Below are positions 10,922 through 21,876 of a stretch of 64,000 bases of DNA, piece by piece. The DNA lies in assembly GCA_022316685.1 (NCBI GenBank), contig JAKJHU010001068.1, positions 1 to 64,000 on the forward strand, in the 5' to 3' direction. Each line of letters starts with the position of its first letter. Positions within the stretch are counted from its first letter, which is position 1. The DNA comes from Progne subis subis. Taxonomy: Eukaryota; Chordata; Aves; Passeriformes; Hirundinidae. The notes under the pieces were generated by a model, which saw only the letters and a program-made list of their open reading frames with translations, had not been told where the DNA came from and did not search any database. The position numbers and the translations under genes were made by a program.

Positions 10922-13352
10922 CACAGATATTCCTCCACTCCACGCCCTTCCCCTCCCCTCTTCCCCCAGTGCAGTGATTGATGTGTGCAAGTGGCTACCT
11001 TAACATTGAGAATAGAGTTAGGCCTCCTAAGAAAGGAGCTGGAATGCATTCAAGGGGAAGAAAGTGGTTGGAATAAGTTCTTGACCATGAGAGGAGAATT
11101 TGAGGAATGGGATGTTCCCCAAATGAGCACCAGAGACCCTGAAGAGACCCCTACTCTCCTGTCAGTGACTTCTGAGAAGTGATTTAAATCTGTCAAATAA
11201 GTTGCGGGAATGTTTAGCCTGTGAGTTTGAGCAAAGTAATGAGTAGGTCTTATTTCCATGGTTACAAATTAGTAGGTGAGATTTCTGAGTGAGCACCTGT
11301 TAGAAAAGTGATTCCCCATGCAACCAGCACTAAAATAAAGTCATGCCTCCTTTCTCACACTGAGCTAGCACTGGGGATCAGGCCCTGCTTGATGACTTTT
11401 GTTTAGTCAATTCGATTGAAAGGTGAAAATGAAACCTTTCCAGATGTTTCCCCTGAGTTATTCTTTTTGGAGGGCAAAGCTCTGCTCTGCTGCAGGTGGC
11501 CCAGGTGTGTGCAGAGCAATGCAGCCTCCACAAACCCCTTGGTTTGCCCACAAGTCATCAGGATTTGTTCCAGGTGTGCCCAGCTGTGGCCGCAGAAAGA
11601 TCCCGCCGCGCAGTGGGCGCCGTGCCCTGCCCAGCCAGGGCTCTCTGGCACAGAGCAGCAGCAGCAGCAGCACCCTTCAACCCACTCGTGCCTTGGCTTC
11701 ACCTGGGAGACACAAGCCTCTGGAAATCAGCACCGCCTGTCGCCTTGCCAGCTTGGAGCAGCTCCTGCTGGTGGGCTCATCCTGCCACTTCTACTGCTTC
11801 CAAAGAGGAATCAAGGCAGAGATGGAGCTGTACACACAGAGAAGCCCTGGGCTTGTGCAATCAATGGGCAGATCCATGGAGGAATTATTTCAGCTGTTAT
11901 GCCAATACTGTCTTCTCTCCTTTTCTCTCTTCACGTTTCCTGTTCTTTTCACTCTCACATTTCCACCCATTCCCCCTCTCGAGTCTCACACTTTTCCTGT
12001 CGTGTTTCCCTCCCAATTTTTACTTTTTTTCTCCACCCCTTATATCTCCCTTTTCTCACCCTTTACCTCTCACATTTCCCCACCTTCCCATTGTTTCCAA
12101 TTTCTTTTTTTTAACCCTTCAAAATAAGGATGGATGGATCGATCAATCCATCGATCGATTGCAGAAACATTTGAAATGCTTCTCAGACTGGCTGAGAATT
12201 CACAAGCACACTTTACTGCAATGTGTGTACAAACACGGCTGCTGAAGCTGCTGGGAATATGCAGGAGTTTGTCACAGATGTTGGACTCTTCCTATCTGGC
12301 ACAGGTGTTAGCACAGAGGAATTTGTGAATGGATGTTTTGACACCCTGTTTGCAGTAGTCTCCAAGCCCGTGATTAACCCTGGTCCCACTGACAGTTCCC
12401 TGGAATGATGCCTCCAGGTGAAGAGAAGAGACCTTGGGCCCTTTGGCAGCATTCCCAAAAAGGCCACAGGACTTTCCCGTGTGCTCTGAATTTGGGGATT
12501 GCGGGGATCAATGCAACAGATCACCCGCACTTCTCCAAAGCCTGCAGCAGAGCTTTGCTGAGAATGCAGCACTTCTAGAACAAGCAAGCAAAGGGTCAAG
12601 GGAAGGACTTGTGTTTCCTACTTCATCCAGGGTCATTTAATTTGAAAAGTTTTAGACTTGGATTTTCAACAGTGAATTGTCATTGACCTAGACTTCAAAA
12701 TCTCTCAGCACACTCATGTTTTCAACATGGAAGTTTTTACACACCAAAATAGTATCTTTCACTGAATTTTAGTAAAAAATTAAATGGGTGAAGAGCCCAC
12801 CACTTAGTGTTTTTACTCAAAGAAAATTCCAGATTGATCCAAAAGAAAGTGCTGCTTTTTTTTTTTTTTTTTTCCCCTACTCCTGAAACTCCAAGCCTTC
12901 TTTCTCTCCTTCCTTCATTCAATAGAAGGAATACCAACATTTCTTACATCACGATATTTGCTGCCAATGTGTTTGTTTGAGGATCATGCCTTTAGTAATG
13001 TTGTGTTAAAATCACCTGATATAGAATCACTTCCCATCTTCTAAACCCACACACTTTATTTTTGACTCCAACTGCACCAGACCTAGACATCTCTTTCACC
13101 TACTTTCTCTGTTAGAATTGTGCAGTCCTTCCTCTCTTCGATCACTAATTTGATGAAACAAAACTAAAATGCAATGATCCCTTGCAATGTGGTGATCTAC
13201 TCAGTATATTTCACATTTTCCCATTTATTAGGTATCAAGACTTAATTCTGACATGTACTAAACACAGTCTTTGAGCTTTAAGAGGCAGAGGATATGAATT
13301 CCATTGAAATTGGCTCATTCATATATTTATCTTCGGAGTGGCTCGTGAACTG
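10922..13352. other. Unassigned, with a CT-rich tract
   Basis: A pyrimidine-rich tract covers about 11918-12120, and a short GATC/GATT palindromic patch lies near 12128-12163. A run of T lies at about 12857-12874. Three overlapping frames of 232-249 codons are open at 11416-12245 only because the tract has few stops, so none is called as a gene. Confidence 0.5.
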
Positions 13353-13445
13353 TTTCAAGTTTGGATAAGCAATTAATGCCTCGGTGATTAACAGACAGGG
13401 AGAAGATGATTGTGAGCAAGCAAATAATGCCTCTCTTAGGCACAC
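13353..13445. repeat. 93-bp dispersed duplicate, copy 1
   Basis: This segment is nearly identical to 15061-15153 over its first 77 bp and equal to it in total length; flanks on both sides differ. On the minus strand both copies are open for about 25 codons, with residues such as LITEALIAYPNLK in common. I recognise neither a protein family nor a repeat family. Confidence 0.75.
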
Positions 13446-13582
13446 AGTCGTTTCTGTAGTTTTAAAAGAGAATTTCATTACATTTTGGGAGTTTTAAAGA
13501 AGCAACGGTAGAATCTTTGTAAGTTTAGAAGTCTCATAATAATTATGCAGGTGTCAATGTGAGAATCTACAGAGTATCCTGC

Positions 13583-14258
13583 TGTTGAGGGTTAAGTTCT
13601 CCTGTAGAATTTTTCCCCCCCATGAGTTGCTAGATTTTTAAGTAGGGATAGTTAAGCGGTGCTTAACCTGACAAAAGAAGTTGATCACTTGGTTTTGGAG
13701 GAGGGAGGAGGCTCCCGGGAGAGCTAAGGTGTGGGCTCACTTCTCTCGGTTTTCCCGGGGAGGACGGTCGGGCTACGGAGTAGCTGCCTGGAGTCCACAG
13801 CTAACGGAGGAGTCTGGTCCTGGGAATTCTATCATCTGTTGGAGTGCCCAGGAATTCGGAGTTTCTTCGTTACCCTGCTGTATTTTGGGTCAGCCCAGGG
13901 TCCAGCCGCTGCGGGTTCTCCAGCACTGCCCACTTCATCTGCCAGGGCACCAGCTCCCCCTGCCTGCTGAGGACAATCCATCGCTTCCAGCTTGCAGCCA
14001 TTAGCGACGGACTTTTCCACCGTTTGCCCTCAGGGTTCTTGGTTCTGTTTTACTGTTATTATAAGTGCTGTTGTTGTTTGTCTGTCCTGTTATATTTGCT
14101 AGTAAAGGACTGTTATTCCTTTTCCCCATAGCTCTGACCGAAAGTTTTTTTTTTAATCTTCTAAATTATAATAACACGGAGGGAAAGATTTGAATTCCTT
14201 ATTTCCTGGAGAGGCCTGCCTCTCCTTAGCAGACAACTGTCTTTTTCAAACCAAGACA
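13583..14258 (+). mobile_element. Solo LTR with perfect 5-bp target duplication
   Basis: The 676-bp segment starts TGTTGAGGGTTAAG and ends AAACCAAGACA. It is flanked by the direct repeat CCTGC on both sides (13578-13582 and 14259-14263). A 5-bp duplication and TG...CA ends match ERVL-type integration. No internal retroviral sequence remains, so it arose by recombination between the two LTRs of a provirus. Confidence 0.85.
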
Positions 14259-14263
14259 CCTGC

Positions 14264-15060
14264 CTAATGATACATGTAGTTGTGCAGAGTTTTTATTCAT
14301 TCACGGGTACATTTGTGTAAATAACCTTACGGATAGAATTTTTTCTAATGCTTTGCAAGAATATTTAGATCAGATGTATATTCATGCTCTAAACTCTGTG
14401 GGCTGTGGAAAGAACACTAATGCCTATACAGCATGGTTTCCTTTTACACAACTCTTTTTTCATAGTAATTTGCAACTTGTTCCCTGTTCTGCTTGGCTCA
14501 GCAGAGCAGTGCCACTCTGTCTCCATCTGGAATTTTTCTTTGCCTTTCTTCTTCCTGTTCCAAAATCACCTTTAAGTCCTGCCTCCCACAGCTCTGCTGA
14601 CTGACAAATAAGTGCAGCACCAGTTCATTGTCTCAGTACCTGTGCATTTTTTGACGCCATTCTGCAGAACCGAGTGGAGATGTGGGGGCTGTGCAACTGT
14701 GAGATTTATGGATTTCTGTATTTTCACACCTATGTATTGTCATAGATTTAATGCTGCTTCTGCTCCTGAAGCGTGTATATGTCCATTTATCTACTGCTAT
14801 TGCTCAGGACATAGCATACCCTGTGCTTTTCAGCTGGAACAGAACTTTTTTTAGCAAACATCTGGGTGAATGCTTGTGCAAATATAGTGTAATAGAGGTT
14901 TAAGAGAGCTGCATCATACAAAACAAGAACAGTGTGCATTATAAGGAGAATCTGACGCAGGTGGTCTGTAGTCCTTACGCACTGGATAACAGCTAACAGT
15001 GCCTGTTGTTACAGAGCACCTTGCAGACTCATCCTGTGCTTCCTTTGTGCTCGGCCTGAG
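14264..15060. other. Unassigned sequence
   Basis: Short overlapping open frames only; nothing recognised. Confidence 0.5.
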
Positions 15061-15153
15061 TTTCAAGTTTGGATAAGCAATTAATGCCTCGGTGATTAAC
15101 AGACAGGGAAAAGATGATTGTGAGCAAGCAAATAACATCTTGCTGTGGCACAC
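15061..15153. repeat. 93-bp dispersed duplicate, copy 2
   Basis: This is the second copy of the 13353-13445 segment. It ends exactly where the LTR of the minus-strand provirus begins at 15154, so the provirus edge abuts or interrupted it. The right flank of that provirus does not continue the duplicate. Confidence 0.75.
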
Positions 15154-15444
15154 TGCTGCCTCCGCTGAGGCGTAGCGACCTGGTTCAGGAACAACACGGC
15201 AGCCACACCCAGGCTGCTCGGGCCACCAGCTCACAGACACCAGTGTGGTGGATGGCAAATGGCATTTATTAACTGATTCCATGGAGTTATAAAACCTCTG
15301 TTTGCTACATCACATCCGTCTGCTTATGTTACAAGTTACGTGTTCCTTACCGTAACAGGGACACTAACCAACTAAGTGTTGAGGGAGGGGTTCTGTCTAC
15401 CGGTACAACGTGACATCTTCTGATCGCCTGTCCCTAATCTCCCA
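15154..15444 (-). repeat. 3' LTR of the 15-19 kb provirus
   Basis: 291 bp, very similar to 19140-19430. The minus-strand start TGGGAGATTAGGG directly follows a G-rich polypurine tract. AATAAA lies on the minus strand near 15266-15271. Confidence 0.85.
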
Positions 15445-15480
15445 CATCTCCCTTCCCCCCACCCCCCGCCCCGCCATGAT
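15445..15480 (-). promoter_or_regulatory. Polypurine tract of the 15-19 kb provirus
   Basis: The minus strand reads as an almost unbroken G-rich purine run ending GGGAGATG immediately before the LTR. This is the expected site of plus-strand priming. Confidence 0.7.
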
Positions 15481-15641
15481 TAAGTAAAAATCCTATAAAA
15501 GTATAAATATTATAAAAAATGCAAAAGCTGTTAAAGTTAGTATAATAGGATAAAAAGTGATATAACATGTTAGTAATAAGTGCACTTCATAGTAATTGCA
15601 GGCATTCGACAAATAGGATGTCGACTTTATCTAAACAGCTT

Positions 15642-16168
15642 CTAACAAACAACACTAACTTGTTCAAAATGCATGGCCCAAAAATCAGTATCAAGAGTAT
15701 CATGGTGAGAGGGCCTATTACGGTGGAAACAAGGATTGAACCATGACTCGAACCATCCTTGTTGGGCCTCTCTCTCTCTCTTTCTAGGGGCCAGTCTTTC
15801 CCTCAGTTCAGCCATGGAGTCTCGTACGACTCCGCTATGGTCTGCATAAAACCAGCATTCTTCTCCCAAGGCGGCACACAGGCCTCCTTGCTGCATGAGC
15901 AAGAGGTCCAGTCCTCGCCTGTTCTGCAGGATGACTTCTGAAAGCGAGGAGATAGATTCCTCCAGAGAGAGGAGATGGATTTTTCAGTTCTTAACAAGTC
16001 CTCGTCAATCGTCATTTGGAGCTGAGAAAGTCCTTGGTGTTGGGTCACGAGAGCTGAAACACCTGTGGCTGTACCGGCAGCTCCTAGGCCAAGGAGCATT
16101 GCAATGGTTATACCTGTCATTACTTCTCTTTTGTGGAGCTGGATGGTTTCTTCTAAGAAGCGATACAT
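15642..16168 (-). pseudogene. env: env transmembrane subunit region, broken
   Basis: Two overlapping minus-strand frames cover a retroviral transmembrane subunit: a hydrophobic Ala/Gly-rich fusion-peptide-like segment near the start, a coiled-coil region, then the disulphide-loop region and the post-loop helix. The frame changes near 15870-15900, so no continuous product is made. In the conserved CX6CC loop the last Cys is Trp (visible at about 15855-15875), which removes the residue used for the covalent link to the surface subunit. Sequence style (GGLC...FYADHSG) places it with the gammaretrovirus and D-type/reticuloendotheliosis-like envelopes. Confidence 0.8.
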
Positions 16169-16183
16169 TTCCTCTTCTTGGTG

Positions 16184-16780
16184 TTACAGGACTCTAGGAA
16201 CAATCAGAACTTGGACACAAAAGTCAGCAAGGTTATTGAATTTACCAAGGTACACACAGGGGGCTATTCCAGGTTGTTGACAAACCCACATTCCTGGTAT
16301 GAATGGGACTGCCCACTTATCTGTCTTTTGGCTAGGTTGGATGAACTCAGCACAAATGTTTCCCATCTGCTTTGCTAAGGTTACATTGCCAAAGCACTTG
16401 CCTCAGCCTGTGACTTGACTCAGGGTAATTTCTCTTTGGGGGGTGTCCCACTTAAAGTTGTGTGGATTATCTGCTGCAGAATATTCGAAAGGAACATCAA
16501 GGGCGACACCCTCATGAAAAGGAGGTTCTGCATTATAACATAACCAGCATGATTTTATAAAGTTTGGATTGGATTGGTTCAACAACAAAAAGGTAGCATT
16601 TAATACACTAAGAAATGGATTGTAAGGATCTGACTTAGGTTTTTGGTAGATAGCTAAAGGACTGAATGAGGAGGAGGTGCCAGGTGTGGCCTCTCTCCTG
16701 TGTCTGCGTGCTGTGAGAATCTGATAGGGTCTAATTGATCGGGGTACTGAAGAAAGGAGTCTGATAATTTGCACGTTCAC
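16184..16780 (-). pseudogene. env: env surface subunit remnants
   Basis: Two minus-strand frames (16403-16780 and 16184-16366) lie upstream of the transmembrane part. The first holds a CWLC motif (CXXC), the isomerisation motif known from gamma/D-type surface subunits, near 16545, and N-glycosylation sequons around it. Its N-terminal end merges with a frame that has no signal peptide, consistent with a deletion that removed pol and the start of env. Much of a normal surface subunit (about 400 residues) is missing. Confidence 0.75.
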
Positions 16781-17810
16781 CTAATTTAAATGCCTGGCTG
16801 CATTTAAAGCATGCCCTTTCACTAGTTATTGCGGTAGGGATGGCTGCTTGGATTGGGGCAAAATGTTCCTCTTTTGCAACATGTCTGATCATGTCTGCGA
16901 GGTTGGACCCGGATGGTAATGATCTTAAAATGTCCTTAGTGGCTGAATTGCATTGTTGGTGTAAGCACTCTGCTAACACAGGGCCCTTTGCCTCTGAAGG
17001 CAAAGGTGAGGAGTCAAGTGATGCTTGGAGCCGATCTACAAATTGTGTAAAACTCTCACTCTCACTTTGCTGTATTGTGGACCATGATGATGGTTTAGCA
17101 ATGACCTTGGAAGCAGAGCGGATAGCTTCCCTGGCAGCACGGGTAGTTGTCATGACCTCGTGGGCCCATAGGCCCTCGGCTTGTGCCTGGGGGGTGATCA
17201 TGGTTGGGTCTGTGCCCATGAGCTGTTGCAGGCTGGAGCCATATAGAGGATGATCTGCACCAGTTACCTGAGCTAGTTGCTTTGCACAATTGTCCTCCCA
17301 CTCTTGTTTAAAAACTATCATCCCTGCCCCATCAAAAATCAATCTGCAGGTTTGCTTTATGTCAAATGGGAGAATGTCATCCCCTCCAAAAACACTATCA
17401 ATGAGAGTAGAAACCATAGCTGAATTGATCCCTCTGTCAGTTATTTCTTTAACAATTGCTTGAACATCCTTAGGGTTTACTGGGGAGTACGTTCTCTGGT
17501 TTCCACCTGCCCCCCCCACTCGGACTGGAAAAGCCAGTGTGGCCGATGGACCCCAATCAGCACATGCTATTTTTATTTTCCCCCAGTCTGTGAGAGAAGT
17601 TTGTTCTTTTTCTGACTTCCCCTCAACCCGAGTAGAAACATTGTTGTTACTGATTTTATATACTGTTATTTCTTCTTTGTCAGAGCTGGAGCCAGAGCTG
17701 GCAGCAGAGGACTGGCTGTCCCAGTCCTCTGAGCTAGAGTCCGATTCAGAGCCAGAAGTCAACTGACTGGCTGCTTCCGGGTCCTGGACCCTTTTGGTCG
17801 GGCTCTGACC
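16731..17810 (-). pseudogene. gag: gag capsid and partial nucleocapsid
   Basis: A minus-strand frame of about 340 codons begins with an acidic, Ser-rich linker. A retroviral capsid follows, with the major homology region (pattern Q-x3-E-S-F-x2-FVDRL) at about 17020-17080 and typical N-domain sequence before it. The end has only the first half of one CCHC zinc knuckle (CFKCSQAF) before the sequence runs into env. The reading frame is open well upstream of position 17762 into the repeat array, so the true Gag was longer. Style is ERVK/betaretrovirus-like. Confidence 0.8.
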
Positions 17811-18168
17811 CCGCCCCTTTCCCTCAGGGCTGGGCTGTCCCTTCCCTCTTGGCCCCGCCCCTTTCCCTCAGGGCTGGACCGTCCCTTCCCTCTTGGCCCC
17901 GCCCCTTTCCCTCAGGGCTGGGCCGTCCCTTCCCTCTGGGCCCCCGCCCCTTTCCCTCAGGGCTGGGCTGTCCCTTCCCTCTTGGCCCCGCCCCTTTCCC
18001 TCAGGGCTGGGCTGTCCCTTCCCTCTTGGCCCCCGCCCCTTTCCCTCAGGGCTGGGCTGTCCCTTCCCTCTGGGCCCCCGCCCCTTTCCCTCAGGGCTGG
18101 GCCGTCCCTTCCCTCTTGGCCCCCGCCGCTTTCTCTCGGGGCTGGGCCGCCCCTTTCTTCCCCCTTTT
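17809..18168. repeat. 44/45-bp minisatellite inside gag
   Basis: About eight head-to-tail copies of a C/T-rich unit (plus strand 'ccctttccctcagggctggg' then 'cccttccctcttggcc'). Units alternate between 44 and 45 bp. On the minus strand 45-bp units would add 15 residues of a basic Gly/Pro/Arg/Lys repeat (GKGQPSPEGKGRGPR type), but each 44-bp unit shifts the frame. The frame running from the matrix side therefore closes at 17868. The last unit, nearest 18168, is degenerate. Confidence 0.9.
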
Positions 18169-18411
18169 AAACTGTGTTCCTTAAAAGAATGTGCTTTTTG
18201 GCAAGCGTTCTGACTACCTTTAATTCCCTCTTTCTTCTGTTCGCTTGTGCCCGCACTATCGTTGTTTCTGTTAACAACAAGCACACTATGTAAAAGACCT
18301 TCTTTGTTTGCTGCTTCTTGGTTATCTGCCAAACATTCCAATTTGGCTACATTCTTGTTCTCTCCCAGCGATTCACTGCAATCCCTTGTCGTATAGGGTG
18401 GAGGTCCCCCC

Positions 18412-19029
18412 TCAGCCCCTTCTACCAGCGACCCCCCCAGCAGAATTTTTGGCAATATTCCTGGCTTCCTCAGTTAATCGACCATAAAACAATTTTGCCT
18501 GATTTTTTTCTTCAGCAGCTAACTCTGGACTTGAAGCCTTTGGAGGGAGATTTTGCTCCTCCAAGTTTCTGCAGTCGGCAGCATCAACTTTATCAGCAGC
18601 CTGAACACAGTCACTGGCCGTCAGATCGCATTTTTCTACACTCAGATAATCCCCTTTAAAAGTTTCCTCTGAAAAAGTTTCTTCTAAAACAGTTTGCGTC
18701 GCAGCTCCTACACCAAGCTGCGGCGTAAATTTTAGACAATTTTGTGCAGATTTCCAGGTCTCTTGCTCCTGCAAAGCACTTTGTAAAGCTTGTACAACCC
18801 TCCCCCATGACTTAAGATACTTTGCCGACCCAGAAGACATAGTTTCCTCAGCTAGAGTTTTTGTACATTGATCCCAAATATCTGGGTGGAGAATTTCCAC
18901 CGGATGATCGATGATACTAAGTTGCAAAAGCCTCATCACTGCGAGGGTAAAATCTTTTGCTTTACAATCAATTCCCCACTGTTTATGAATCTGAGATACG
19001 ACCTTCATGAGGGCTTCCATCTTCCTCAC
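18412..19029 (-). pseudogene. gag: gag matrix region
   Basis: A minus-strand frame of about 205 codons. The likely ATG is at 19018-19020, about 100 bp inside the primer site. It is helical and fits the size of a beta/ERVK-type matrix. It closes near 18412, while a second frame (17868-18455) continues. The switch lies at a C7 run (about 18431-18437), so a one-base change there probably broke the gene. The second residue is Glu, so there is no N-myristoylation signal at this ATG. Confidence 0.65.
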
Positions 19030-19119
19030 GGGTCCTGGGAGCGTCCTCCCTCACTGAGCTGGCCCCGCCGCTCGGCCGTCGTTCACCCGTCCAGGCGACT
19101 CCCGATCTCCCGGGCGACT

Positions 19120-19137
19120 CCCGGGGCTTCGGCACCA
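19120..19137 (-). promoter_or_regulatory. Primer binding site of the 15-19 kb provirus
   Basis: The minus strand reads TGGTGCCGAAGCCCCGGG two bases after the LTR end, in the correct place for a primer site with the invariant TGG start. I could not assign the tRNA with confidence. Confidence 0.6.
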
Positions 19138-19139
19138 CT

Positions 19140-19430
19140 TGCTGCCTCCGCTGAGGCGTAGCGACCTGGTTCAGGAACAACACGGCAGCCACACCCAGGC
19201 TGCTCGGACCACCAGATCACAGACACCAGTGTGGTGGACAGCTAATGGCGTTTATTAACAGGTTACATGGAGTTATAAAACCTCTGTTTGCTACATCACA
19301 TCCATCTGCTTACATTACAAGTTACGTGTTGCTTACCTTATCAAGGACACTAACCAACTAAGTGTTGAGGGAGGGGTTCTGTCTGCCCATACAGCACGAC
19401 ATCTTCCGACGGCCTGTCCCTAATCTCCCA
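19140..19430 (-). repeat. 5' LTR of the 15-19 kb provirus
   Basis: 291 bp, same length as the partner LTR and differing from it at scattered positions. Minus-strand layout: TGGGAG start, TATA-like TTATAACTCC element, AATAAA, end GGAGGCAGCA next to the primer site. Confidence 0.85.
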
Positions 19431-20325
19431 CCACGTCTGGGAAAGAAAATTTTTGTAATTTTAGATTATATGTTATGAGGTAAGTATAGAACTTAAACCC
19501 CAACTCATGACCCAGTTTACAGTCTGAGTGTCCGAGGAGATACCTGAGAGATGTGGAGCTATTATCTTTCCATCCAAACATGAAGCAAAGACCCAAACAA
19601 AGTGGAGTGGAAATATCCTTTTTTGGTTGGCAAACGAGGAGAATGAACAGGAAGCTGTGGAAGAGTTGAGTTTCATGGCACATTGTATCTAAGTTTTTCA
19701 TGCTTCTGCTATCTGCAGAAATTCAGGTTGTTCTGAACTGTAGCCACTCCATGTGGACTACATCAAACATCTAAGAAAAGGGAAACAAACAAAGCTGCAG
19801 GAAAAGGCTTTCAGAGAAAGGTTGACAGCGATATTAAGATTGGTGTTACTTAAAATAGCCTTTTCACTAGAAGTTATGACGAGAAGCATTGCAATGTTCC
19901 ATTGCAGTCCTTTTTTTGAAAGATAGCATCAAAATTGTAGTGGATTCCATTGTTCCAACATGAAAACCACGAGTGAATGCCTGACAGGGAAGAAGGGTAA
20001 GTTCTGCAGTCAGGAATAGTTTGATACTTTGACAATTTTCACAGCTATACAGGATTTTTTCTCTTCCATAGAGAAAAAAAAGTGCCTTTACAAATGGACA
20101 CTTTTGAAGACTAAGTAAAACTATTCTAGAGACGTAAAGCAACAACTGAGCAAGAAAAATGACACATCGGGAGCCCTTCCACAACTGTCTAATATGGATA
20201 CCATGGAATGGTATCACTCTTTAAAATACCTGCTTATCCCAGGAAAAAAATAAATAAGCACCTACAGAGAAGTAAGAAATACAAGCAGAAAAATGCAACA
20301 AGAAAAATTCACCATTAAGAGTTAC
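19431..20325. other. AT-rich sequence downstream of the SYCP1-like exons
   Basis: This should hold the last SYCP1 exons if they were retained, but I cannot identify the conserved C-terminal segment. A minus-strand stretch near 19867-19960 with KKRTAMEH weakly recalls the SYCP1 KKRKTAFEF region and is not enough for a call. Confidence 0.4.
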
Positions 20326-20506
20326 CGAACTTCAATGTTGGACTGACCAAGGGGCTTCCTGCAGGTACCAAAGGAAACATTTTTTTTTCTTTTCCACCAT
20401 GTTGACTGCCATATGAATATAATTTGGAGACTTTTGATTTTTTTTTTATATTAATAGATTCACTGTCTAGATCTAAACAAGGTTTAGGAGTCTCAGGAAC
20501 ATAAGT
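20326..20506 (-). pseudogene. SYCP1: SYCP1-like exon: start of C-terminal tail
   Basis: Open throughout (TYVPETPKP...SPTLKFG), between an AG acceptor and a GTAACT donor. It corresponds to the Lys/Ser-rich tail that follows the coiled coil (family: ...QT-hydrophobic-ETPE...). The match is moderate. Confidence 0.65.
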
Positions 20507-20651
20507 CTGTATTTTTTGTAATTTAAAAAGTTTTAAGTTAAAAGCATTCCAATGTCTTTGGTTGAATGCAAATAAATTATCATGGCACTTCAATTGATTC
20601 TACACATGTAAATACTACAAATTCTAAAACCAATTAAAAAGATAAAGTCAC

Positions 20652-20711
20652 CTTGTGTTTCTTTTCACTTTCAGGACTCATATTTTGACAGTGCTCTTTT
20701 ATAAGATTCTC
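20652..20711 (-). pseudogene. SYCP1: SYCP1-like exon
   Basis: 60 bp, 20 codons, phase 0 on both sides, pyrimidine-rich acceptor TTTTTTAG and donor GTGACT. The charged sequence ENLIKEHCQNMSPESEKKHK fits the Lys/Glu-rich end of the coiled coil. Confidence 0.65.
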
Positions 20712-20971
20712 CTAAAAAAGAGTTACATGTTAGAAAGCAAATATTTATTTGAATTCAGTTATTAAAAATCTTCTTGGTGTAATTACAGAACACAGTCTGT
20801 AATCATAGATTCTTACAAAGTTCACACAAATATATGACCAGATGTAGTACAACCGCAGTATTCAAAAGTCATTATTTTTCTATTCAGTTTTGTTTCCTAT
20901 ACAACTTCTCCCAGAGCACAAGCCCAAGCCACACCTCTCACCCACACCGCTCAGTTAGTAAAAACCTCCAC

Positions 20972-21046
20972 CTTTTCTTCAGTTTCTGCTTTCAGCTGTT
21001 CCTTGAGGGACGACAGTTCACTTTTCAAACATGATAGCTCATTTTC
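20972..21046 (-). pseudogene. SYCP1: SYCP1-like coiled-coil exon
   Basis: 75 bp, 25 codons, intact borders. ELSCLKSELSSLKEQLKAE aligns closely with the family segment ELSN-x-KAELLSxKKQLEIE. Confidence 0.85.
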
Positions 21047-21876
21047 CTAAAAACAATTATTTTACTTTTAAATAGTTAATATTTAAACCATAAATTTATA
21101 ATTTAGAATATTTATGATATGTATATTTATAATACTTGAATAATTAATTAAATAATAAAAATTAACATCTTAATTAATTCATTTGTAATCTATTTGTATT
21201 ATTTAAATAATAATAATAATAATAGGGTTAAGGCACAACCTGGAAAAAAGAAAACAGTCCAAAGTAAGACAGTAATTAATAGGGATACTCACTACGTACA
21301 AAATTAATTCTATTTGTTTTTCAACCCTATACTCGAAGCTTTGCTTTAGCTTGTTTAAAAAAAGACTGAAGTACTATAAGAAACAGGTACTTGATCAGAA
21401 GTGTTCAAGGTAGGACCTTGAGAGGACTTGGGAGAACAGGGGTGAGGGGATAGAATCTAACTCTTTAAAACAAAACTTTCCTATTCAAACTGTGAAGGCA
21501 GAACATGACAGGCTATCTGGAAGAGTAGACATAAAAACACTGCTACTCCAATTTATTTTTAGAAACATTTAGAGCTTTTAGTTCTCAGAATAGGATCTGT
21601 AAGAAAAAAAAAGCAAAGAAATTAGTGGGCTGATTTTTACTGTTCAGTCGCACCAAAGCAGACAGTTAACCCTTCATCAAGTGTTCAACAGGAAGAAGAA
21701 AAATATGGCATTTATAATTATATTGCACTTCAAGGTGTGTTGGTTTAACACAGCCTGGCACTCAGTAGGGGTAGAGGAAGCCACAGAAGCAGCTTCTGAG
21801 AGAGAAAGCTGTTCGAAGCTTCTATGTCCAGTAGAGCCAATTTCTGAAGGCTTTGATGATGAACCTGTTGCTGGCC

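Larger units (their letters stand above)
15154..19430 (-). mobile_element. Pol-deleted provirus with ERVK/betaretrovirus-like gag and gamma/D-type env
   Basis: Paired 291-bp LTRs bound a provirus of about 4.3 kb on the minus strand. Gene order along that strand is primer site, gag (matrix region, GC-rich repeat array, capsid, part of nucleocapsid), then env surface and transmembrane parts. Protease, reverse transcriptase and integrase are absent: capsid/nucleocapsid sequence runs within a few tens of bases into env near 16740-16790. All genes are interrupted. The flanks (GGCACAC on the left, CCACGT on the right) do not give a clear target duplication. The element could only have moved with help from another virus. 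Confidence 0.85.

Noticed and set aside
11416..12245. Three overlapping plus-strand open frames of 232-249 codons
   Set aside because: All three frames are open at once because the region is pyrimidine-rich with few stops; no motif or family match, and the residues mirror the CT tract.
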